From assembly GCF_003597395.2 (NCBI RefSeq), contig NC_133771.1, forward strand, positions 129,934,095 to 129,998,094: DNA of 64,000 nucleotides, written 5' to 3'. The notes under the pieces are model-generated. The model had not been told where the DNA came from, did not search any database, and was given only the letters and a program-made list of their open reading frames with translations. Source of the stretch: Chelonoidis abingdonii. Lineage: Eukaryota; Chordata; Testudines; Testudinidae. Positions 57,572 to 64,000 of the stretch are shown here, in pieces. The first letter of the stretch is position 1; every line of letters begins with the position of its first letter. Both the position numbers and the translations under genes were made by a program.

Positions 57572-57927
57572 CTGTAAAAGCAATAACGCAGCTTTGTTAA
57601 ACTGTAGCACAACATTTCCAAAAAAGCAAACAATTGAACTGACCTATTTTAAAAATTCCATATATGTGCACAGTACATGTCCTGCCATCTTAGCATTATG
57701 AAATCACAGTGTTAGGAGAAATACGAAGATGGGCTAGTTCAATTAGCTTGCTCTTCTTAAATGATAGCATACTTGCCCTTTGTCTAACTATCCAGTGGGT
57801 GCAAGGTTTAGATTATAGCTTTATTATTATGGATAACAATTTGAAATCATATACACCTTACACATACAGACCCAGATCAACTAACCAGCCATTTGCTGGG
57901 GGAGCTAATGTCTCAGACTGTGTAGAG

Positions 57928-58330
57928 CAGTGGTTCTCAACCAGGGGTATACTTACTCCTGGGAATACGCAGACGTCTTCCAGGGGGTACATCAACTCAT
58001 CTAGACATTTGCCTAGTTTTACAACAGGCTACATAAAAAGCACTAGCAAAGTCAGTGCAAACAAAAATAGGGTAAAGACAATGACTTGTTTATACTGCTC
58101 TATATACTGTACACTGAAATGCAAGTACAGTATTTATATTCCAAAGGATTTATTTTATAATTATATGGTAAAAATGAGAAAGCAAGCAATTTTTCAGTCA
58201 TAGCTGCTGTGATTTCATTTCTGATTTTGTAAGCAAATCATTTTGAAGTCAGGGTATGCAACTTGGGGGATGCCAGACTGATCAGACTTCTGAAAGAGGT
58301 ACAGTAATCTGGAAAGGTTGAGAGCCACGG
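57928..58330. mobile_element. hAT-Charlie-like MITE
   Basis: Starts CAGTGGTTCTCAACC and ends GGTTGAGAGCCACGG, a good inverted repeat. Flanked by gtgtagag (57920-57927) and gtatagag (58331-58338), an 8-bp duplication with one mismatch. 403 bp, AT-rich inside, no transposase. It lies within the intron between the 57.5-kb and 60.5-kb exons. Confidence 0.9.
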
Positions 58331-58338
58331 GTATAGAG

Positions 58339-59260
58339 GGTCTATTCATTCCCAGAGTTCATATACTTGTTGAGAGTGCCTGGAGTGGCTGCAAATGAAG
58401 CATTGGGCTGGCCTGCCTCAGGCAGCTGCTGCCTCTCTCAGGCTGAGAGCGCTGTGCAATATTGCCCTCTGCTGGCTGCTCTTCCTCATTCCAGCTCAGG
58501 TAAAGTTGGTCAAAAAATAAAACAAATGAAAATGACATGAACAAAGTTAAAACCATATAAGGAACTTCTGGATACTCATATCCCTTTTAATAGGCGTCTC
58601 TGGAGCAGAGAAAAGAATTTGTTCTCTTAATGTGCTTCACATTGTGTCCAGAAATTAATTGTTTATTTAGCTGTGAGGGGCATAACTCATGCATTGTTAA
58701 TAAGTTTGCAAAATAAACTTTTCAGAAAACATCTTGGGCTTATACCTTTTCTATGCTAGTACAAATAAGGAAGACTTTAGTGGCTTATAGTTGTTATTCT
58801 CTGATCTAATATATTGACACTCTATACATTCATCTGAGTCAAGACTTTCTCTCCAAATGAGTGTTTGTCATTTGTGGGTAGCAGGTTTTTGTTTTTTGTT
58901 TTTAAAGTGAACTACAGTTTTCTGTCTTGTACAGTTCGATAAGAGGACAAGATTGAAAAAACTGGCAGGCAAGACAAAGAATTGGAATGCAGCCAGTCAC
59001 TTTAAAGACACCCAAGTGAAACCCAGCAAACACAATGATGGTCTGTGTGTTTGGTCTGGAAAAGACAAGAGTGGAGTGTGCATGATTTTTGGTCTGTGTC
59101 TTTGTTTTCATATTTTTTCCTGGATGCTACATAATTGCATGGCTGCTCTGTTTTACTACCAGTACAACAAACTGAATGGATCTGATGTCCTGAAGGAAGG
59201 TTAAATTCAGCCTCAGAGGATAAAAGGTTGGGAGAAATATTTGTATGTTTTTTTTTTAAT
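58339..59260. other. Intronic non-coding stretch
   Basis: Nothing recognised. T-rich run near 58887-58905. Confidence 0.4.
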
Positions 59261-59428
59261 TTTATAGAACTGGAAGGGAATTGAGTCCAATCCCCTGCCT
59301 TCACAGCAGGACCAAGTACATCCCTGACAGATTTTTGCCACAGATCCCTAACTGGCCCTCTCAAGGATTGAACTCATAACCTTGAGTTTAGCAGGCCAAT
59401 ATCCAAACCACTGAGTTTTCCCTCCCCC
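59261..59428 (-). mobile_element. Turtle tRNA-derived SINE (tortoise Pol III/Cry type)
   Basis: On the minus strand it starts GGGAGGG and has an A-box-like 'aactcagtggtttgg' and a B-box-like 'ggttatgagttcaatcc', then a body with 'gggccagttagggatctg' and a tail 'ggggattggactcaattccc', which resembles a CR1-like 3' end. This layout, a tRNA head joined to a LINE tail, fits the turtle SINE family described as tortoise Pol III/SINE. A weak A-box and several changes suggest an old copy. It is the best lineage marker in the window. Confidence 0.85.
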
Positions 59429-60219
59429 TATGTTAGAGGTATATTTCAATTATGTCTAGCCATCATTAACTGTGCCACATTTCATTTTCTGCATGAGCAG
59501 AGAATATTCAGCTTTTATTTGATTTCAGGAAATTACTTCACTTAAGACACCTGGGATTCCTATTCACCTGATCAGGGACAGGGAAAGCATGGCTCTGTTG
59601 AGTGCTTGTGGTACTGCTAGCGGCACAATTTCCAAAATAAAGAGAATGCTGTTTTTAATGTGTTAGGCGCCAGTCCTGCAGATGCTTACACACATTAGAC
59701 TTTTCATACCGTCAGTGGTCCCAAGACTTCAGTGGGACCAGTCACAGAGCTAAAGTTAGGCCCTTAAGTCTCTGCGAGATCAGAGCCTTAGATTGCACGC
59801 TCTGGAGCAGGGGCTGTCTCTGATGCCCAACACAGTGAGGCCCCCAAGCCTGACTGGGACCTCTGAATGTTACTGGAATACAAACAAATAGATGATAATT
59901 TTTGTAACAAATATTATCATCATATATTTGTTAGTTTTATTCCTCTGCTGGTAGGATTTTTAAAAAGTGCTCAGTGCTGGCCCAACCATGCTCCCTTTAA
60001 AGCCCAAGGAAGTTTTACCATTGTCTTCAATAGGAGAAGAGTTAGGCCAGAGTGCTTTTGAAAATCCCACCTGTTATGACCTTATCGGTGCACACAGTTA
60101 TTACCACCCACCAAGTGCAGGAGCAAAAGGAGAGAACATCAATTAAAAAAAAACAATCAGACCCTGCACCTATATCACTTATATATTTTAACATATGTAC
60201 TTTAAATAACATATGATGA
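59429..60219. other. Intronic stretch with short palindromic repeat fragments
   Basis: About 59670-59780 ('cgccagtcctgcagatgc... gactaaagttaggccc' type) and about 59990-60070 look like fragments of short amniote palindromic repeats. About 59770-59840 resembles a LINE tail ('gcaggggctgtctctgatgc'). No exon seen. Confidence 0.4.
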
Positions 60220-60335
60220 CTCTAAAGCCTCAATCCTGCAATGTGGTGTGTGCAGACAGACCCCTATGTCTGCAGAGCTCATTTACTTTAACGTGGGGGT
60301 CCACCCATATGCATCACATTGCAGAATCAGAGCCT
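60220..60335. repeat. Short palindromic repeat
   Basis: Left 'cctcaatcctgcaatgtg' and right 'cacattgcagaatcagagcc' are inverted copies around a central 'gtctgcagagctc' region, so the segment can fold on itself. It resembles short palindromic MITE-like repeats common in turtles. No target duplication found. Confidence 0.6.
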
Positions 60336-60519
60336 AAACACCATGGTGTTTGGGGCCATATAAGTACAAGGAGTAGAGATGTATGTTCTCAGAGGAGAAA
60401 ATATAGGCAACTGAGTCACTATCTGTCTCTTCTAAAGAGCCTCTCACCAAAGTAACTAGGCACCAATAAACTCGATAGAAGCTGTTTAGAAATAATTGTC
60501 ATGCCTCTATGTCTTTAAC

Positions 60520-60701
60520 CGTCTTCTCTATAGTATTTGCCATCCCAGCATGAGTCATGGTTTCTCGAATCTCTTTCTCTATCGCTTGCATTTCCTCCCA
60601 CTTAGCAAGAACTTGGCACCTCATAGATTCAATCTGTTCAGCAAGGGAGAGATGTTTCTCTTCAGGCAGTTTCATAGCATGGTCACCGGAGGTCTCTGGA
60701 A
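60520..60701 (-). CDS. Coding exon of the unidentified coiled-coil gene (weak donor)
   Basis: 182 nt. On the minus strand the acceptor is 'cctttttatag'. The first two bases TT complete a Val codon begun in the exon at 63578-63636. Then 60 codons start PETSGDHAMKLPEE, include LAEQIESMRCQVLAKWEEMQ and IEKEIRETMTHAGM, and end IEKT. The middle is a clear heptad-like, charged helix. The donor reads ACG|GTTAAAG, which keeps phase 0 with the next exon but is a poor site. If it is not used, the frame continues six codons to TGA (60499-60501), giving a shorter C-terminus. Confidence 0.7.
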
Positions 60702-61202
60702 CTATAAAAAGGCAGGCATGGTTAATAGCACAGTGTTGCCAGAGAGTTATTTGGCTATTTTGAGCTAAACTGTTGCAATCTCAGTTTGAGCCCAGTGAAA
60801 ATGGCAAAATGTCTACAGAGAGGCCAATGAGAAATTAGATCACATGCTCTTTTCTCAGAAATTGCCAGATGACGAATCAGCTTGCAGGCATGTATGGTAC
60901 CTAGGAATTACATCTAGTCTGGCAGCGCAATGAGTATGATAGTGTCTGGTTCATTCCTAGTAGATAATAATGTTGATTGGGTGTTTTAACAAAAGAATGA
61001 AAAATCTGCCCAGTTAGTGAGTGAAGTATCACTGCTTAGTATCTGCTAAACTATTTAGAAATAACCCTTAATAAATTATACACTGGTTTGTTATGGTGAT
61101 GCTCTAATGTTCTTTTCAAACCAAGGATTCTTCTCTAGCCAGACGACCCTCCCCAACTGCACATGTGCTTGCCATCCCCTGCAGCTACCTGCGTTTCTAA
61201 CT
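60702..61202. other. Intronic non-coding stretch
   Basis: Nothing recognised. Confidence 0.4.
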
Positions 61203-61443
61203 TAGGCTACGTCTACACCACGCACGTTTTAGCGACACAGCTGTGCCGCTAGAGCCGGGCCACTAAAAGGTGCGCAGTGTAGCCGCTCTTTGTCTCTGGA
61301 AAGCTCGACAAAGCACTGTTCACATCGGTGCTTTTTGTCAGTAACACTTTAGTCGTTCTGGGGGCGGGAGGGGTTCTATGTTTTTTTCACACCCCTCCCT
61401 GAATGATAAAATTTTACCAATGGAAGTCCAGTGTATACAGTGT
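61203..61443. mobile_element. MITE with GGCTACGTCTACAC-type ends
   Basis: The left end 'taggctacgtctacacc' and the right end 'cagtgtatacagtgt' form a decayed inverted pair. The interior repeats 'gacaaa'-type words from both sides ('cgacaaagc', 'gataaaattttacc'), and the element is about 240 bp. It resembles a common turtle MITE with ends reading GGCTATGTCTACACT. The exact right edge and target duplication are unclear. Confidence 0.65.
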
Positions 61444-61714
61444 AAATTTCCTGTTCCAAGCAGTGAGCATCATCTTCTTCCAATCAGCCCCCACCAGGAA
61501 ACAGGCGGCATCACATTTCTGCCTTTGGTTTCAATAGACCTGCCAGTGATCATACTTGGTATAATTAAACAGCAGTCACAGCATACCCACCTGTCCACTG
61601 TAGGTAGGCCTCACAGCAGAGGTGAGTTCTGAGGAGGGGTTTGCTAAAAACAATGCAGTAATTTGTAATGTTTGTAAAGGTTTTGAAGGCACAAACTGCT
61701 AAAGATTATCATTA
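61444..61714. other. Intronic non-coding stretch
   Basis: Nothing recognised. Confidence 0.35.
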
Positions 61715-61980
61715 TGGTTAAGGTTCTATACTCAGGAGACCTGAATTCCATTCTTGCCTATGCCACAGACTTCCTGTGTGACCTTTGCCAAATATCTTAA
61801 TCTCTCTGTGCTTCAGTTCTCCATCTGTAAAATGGGAATAATAGTAGTATCGCCTTTTCTGTCTTGTCCATTTAGACTATAAGCATACAGAACAAGGACT
61901 GTCTCTTACTGTGTGTTTGTATAGTGACTAGCACATTTGGGCCTCAATCTCATTGGGTTTTTATGCATAGTATTCAGCCC
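61715..61980 (+). mobile_element. MIR-type SINE with L2-like tail
   Basis: The core 'cttcctgtgtgacctttgcc', 'tctctctgtgcttcagttct' and 'catctgtaaaatgggaataa' is followed by a tail 'aaggactgtctcttactgtg' and 'gtgactagcacatttgggcc', which is the LINE2-type tail seen on many amniote CORE-SINEs. It is the longest MIR-type copy here. Confidence 0.85.
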
Positions 61981-63577
61981 TTTCTGATTTTGTTCTTTGC
62001 AATTCCTTTTCATCTGAAGCTTTCCACATACAGTTGTCTAATATCTTGAAAATGTTGGGGAGGAGAGCTTGGGATTAATTGGACCAGCATTTCTGAGATG
62101 CAAGACTTTGAAAAGGGAAGTGTTTTCACAAAGTTCATAAGTCTTTTAACTCATTTCCTGCACAGCCATCCCTGAGAAATGTCTTGGCCTAGAAACTTCA
62201 AATTCATTAGTTCTGTCAGAGATCTAGAGCCAATGATCATTTCTGAGAGGGCAGCTGTAAAACTTTGGAGTTCAAAGCCTGTGCCAAGCTGTAGAATCAA
62301 ACATACCAAGACAAATGCAGCCCCAGCTAAGTCCACTGAAGTGCATGGAGTTACATCAGAGAGGAATTTGGGCCAGCACATTTCCCGAGTGATGAAAGAG
62401 CAAAAGTTGGTTTGATTATATGGCATTTTTCATATGCAACATGCGTTCATAATAATGAGTAAGATACTGATAGTAGCACTAAAATACAGCACTGATAACA
62501 GATCACATGCAGCCTTGGGTATGATGCTGTATTTAATTGAGAAGGAGAGTATGGGCCAAAACAGAGATATAGCCTCCCTTTCAGAAGCTGCCATGTAGTA
62601 TTTAACATATGTGTGGAGCAGCTATCAGAGACAGTCAGAAAACATCTCACCTTAACAACTCATGTGGCTATTTATTCTATTTCCAGTGTAGAAGCTTAAC
62701 ATGTTATATGGTCACATGCTATGTGAAGAAGCCATGTTTTGCATTTGCCATAAATACAGAAGTTTAACAAATGCATGAAATATAGATGCACTATACAGTC
62801 AGTCTTGGCATACTGAATTCTGCCCTGATGACATTTTACAGAAATTCAGAAATGGCCCAATTCATCAGAAAATAGTCTCCTTCCTTTTTGCCCTTTCATG
62901 AGCTTCCAGATCTACATACTCTTTTTTTTAATTGAATCAGCTGAAAACTCTGATCCAATGCTCACTGAAGGCAAATTCAAAACTGATCAAAGGAGATAAT
63001 TATTCATGCAGCACAGAATTAGACTGTGGAACTCATTGACACAGGATGTTGTTGAGGCTGAGAATTTAGCAAGTGTCAAAGAGGGATCAGACATTTATAT
63101 AAATAACAAGATTGTCCAGAGTTATAATAGCTGATGCTTAAAAGAGTTTATGAAAGGACTACAAAAGCTCATGCTGCACAACTTAACCTGCCCTCTGACT
63201 GTTAGAGATAAGGACAAGACCTTCATGAAGTGTCAGATTATCTCACATCTTAGGCATCTCCTGCTGGCTATAACATCCTTAACCAGCTAGACCACAGGTC
63301 TTATCTGGTATGGCACATGCCCTGTGTTCTTTAATAAATGCAAATTCTCCTGTTGATTTCAGTGGGCTTTATCAGGCCCAGAACGAAAGGCAAAAAAAAA
63401 TATTATCCCACAAGATGCTCAGCACCACTGAGAGAGATATTTCTTTGCTTTTCGTTAGAAGCTGTTTAGTTTTAGTGTGTTTTGGTACCCTGATTCACAA
63501 TATTTGTGCGTTGGGGTGTGTTCGTTTGTTTCTTGCAAGACACCCTTTCTGTAAATCCACACTGTATTATTACCTAC
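61981..63577. other. Intronic non-coding stretch with short repeat traces
   Basis: About 62290-62375 has the short 'agctaagtccactgaagtg' type of palindromic repeat. No other exon is supported between 60701 and 63578. Confidence 0.4.
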
Positions 63578-63636
63578 CGGTTTTACTCTCAGGAGACTGG
63601 CTCACCCACAGCTGAATTTCTAATTCATTTCTGAGT
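63578..63636 (-). CDS. Coding exon of the unidentified coiled-coil gene (first seen in window)
   Basis: 59 nt. On the minus strand the acceptor is 'tcttgttccactctag' and the donor is GTAGGTAAT, both good. It begins with one base of a split codon, then reads LRNELEIQLWVSQSPESKT, and ends with one G that pairs with TT of the next exon to give Val. Earlier exons and the start codon must lie to the right of the window. Confidence 0.75.
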
Positions 63637-64000
63637 CTAGAGTGGAACAAGAGAGAACACTGTGTTAATGTGATCACAGCCATATTTTGAGTATCACTCT
63701 GCGGGTTAGGCATGAGCCAAGGCAATTCATGTAATCCTGCAGCTCTTATACATGTGAGGATTCCCACTGACATTCATAGGCCAAATTCTGAGCTCAGGTA
63801 TACTTGTGTAAATGCAGAGTAATGGTAAATTCAGTTAAGCGACTGGAGTTACTCTGGATTTGAGTGATATAAATCAGAGAAGAATTTGGTCCATGATCCC
63901 TGCTCTGAGAAACTTGCAGGCTCGAAGCACCCTCACATTAAGCCCTTGTTTCATGAAGGAAGTAGCATTAAAATGGCAACAGAGAGAAAATAGCTACACA
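63637..64000. other. Intronic stretch with a short amniote repeat
   Basis: About 63780-63895 ('ccaaattctgagctcagg' ... 'gagaagaatttggtcc') is an imperfect palindrome of the type also seen at 4.2 kb. No exon seen to the window edge. Confidence 0.4.

Noticed and set aside
59261..59428. Functional tRNA gene
   Set aside because: Box-like motifs are present, but the body and LINE-like tail show a SINE, and no tRNA cloverleaf with intact anticodon arm is apparent.
1..64000. CRISPR array, operon, phage or bacterial defence system
   Set aside because: No evenly spaced identical repeats with unique spacers and no prokaryotic gene layout. The content is vertebrate introns and transposons throughout.

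Overview
This is vertebrate nuclear DNA, most likely from a turtle and probably a cryptodire. The evidence is the repeat content. There is a tRNA-headed SINE of the turtle (tortoise Pol III/Cry) type at about 59.3 kb. There are several CR1 LINE copies with reptile/bird-type tails, and degenerate DIRS-like tyrosine-recombinase retrotransposons. There are many hAT and PIF-Harbinger-like non-autonomous elements, plus old MIR-type SINEs. There are no operons, no prokaryote-style genes and no CRISPR array. The species call is inference from repeat families, not from a marker gene.

The one host gene I can support lies on the minus strand at the right of the window. Five exons (63578-63636, 60520-60701, 57518-57571, 56134-56195, 34335-34422) have splice signals and matching reading phases. 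Joined, they give about 147 codons of the C-terminal part of a coiled-coil-like protein, ending in a TAA stop at 34335-34337. A possible poly(A) signal lies at 33794-33799. The 5' part of the gene is beyond the right edge. I do not recognise the gene. One donor site (after 60520) is weak, and read-through would stop six codons later.

Left part (1 to about 33.7 kb): no supported host gene. It is non-coding sequence with a probable solo LTR (4963-5640), three CR1 copies on the plus strand (8544-9590, about 12430-15558, 18470-19629), a hAT element nested in the middle CR1, MIR-type SINEs, a hAT MITE (28243-28581), a second LTR-like block (about 31700-32847) and a MITE (33107-33477).

Central part (34.4-56.1 kb): one 21.7-kb intron, the last of the gene, filled with nested repeats. 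DIRS copy A (from 34574) is interrupted by a minus-strand esterase-type CR1/L3-like LINE (37940-39655) and by a CR1 3' end (40132-40384). DIRS copy B is split by a degraded Gypsy LTR retrotransposon (41460-46215), which itself carries a hAT MITE (43118-43334). Then come a hAT element with a minisatellite inside (47634-48667, perfect 8-bp target duplication), a 2.25-kb Harbinger-like element (51174-53425) and a second member of the 28-kb MITE family (54872-55332).

Right part (56-64 kb): gene exons and introns with another C-rich hAT-like element, a hAT-Charlie-like MITE (57928-58330), the turtle SINE, a MITE at 61.2 kb and a MIR-type SINE at 61.7 kb. None of the transposon genes is intact.
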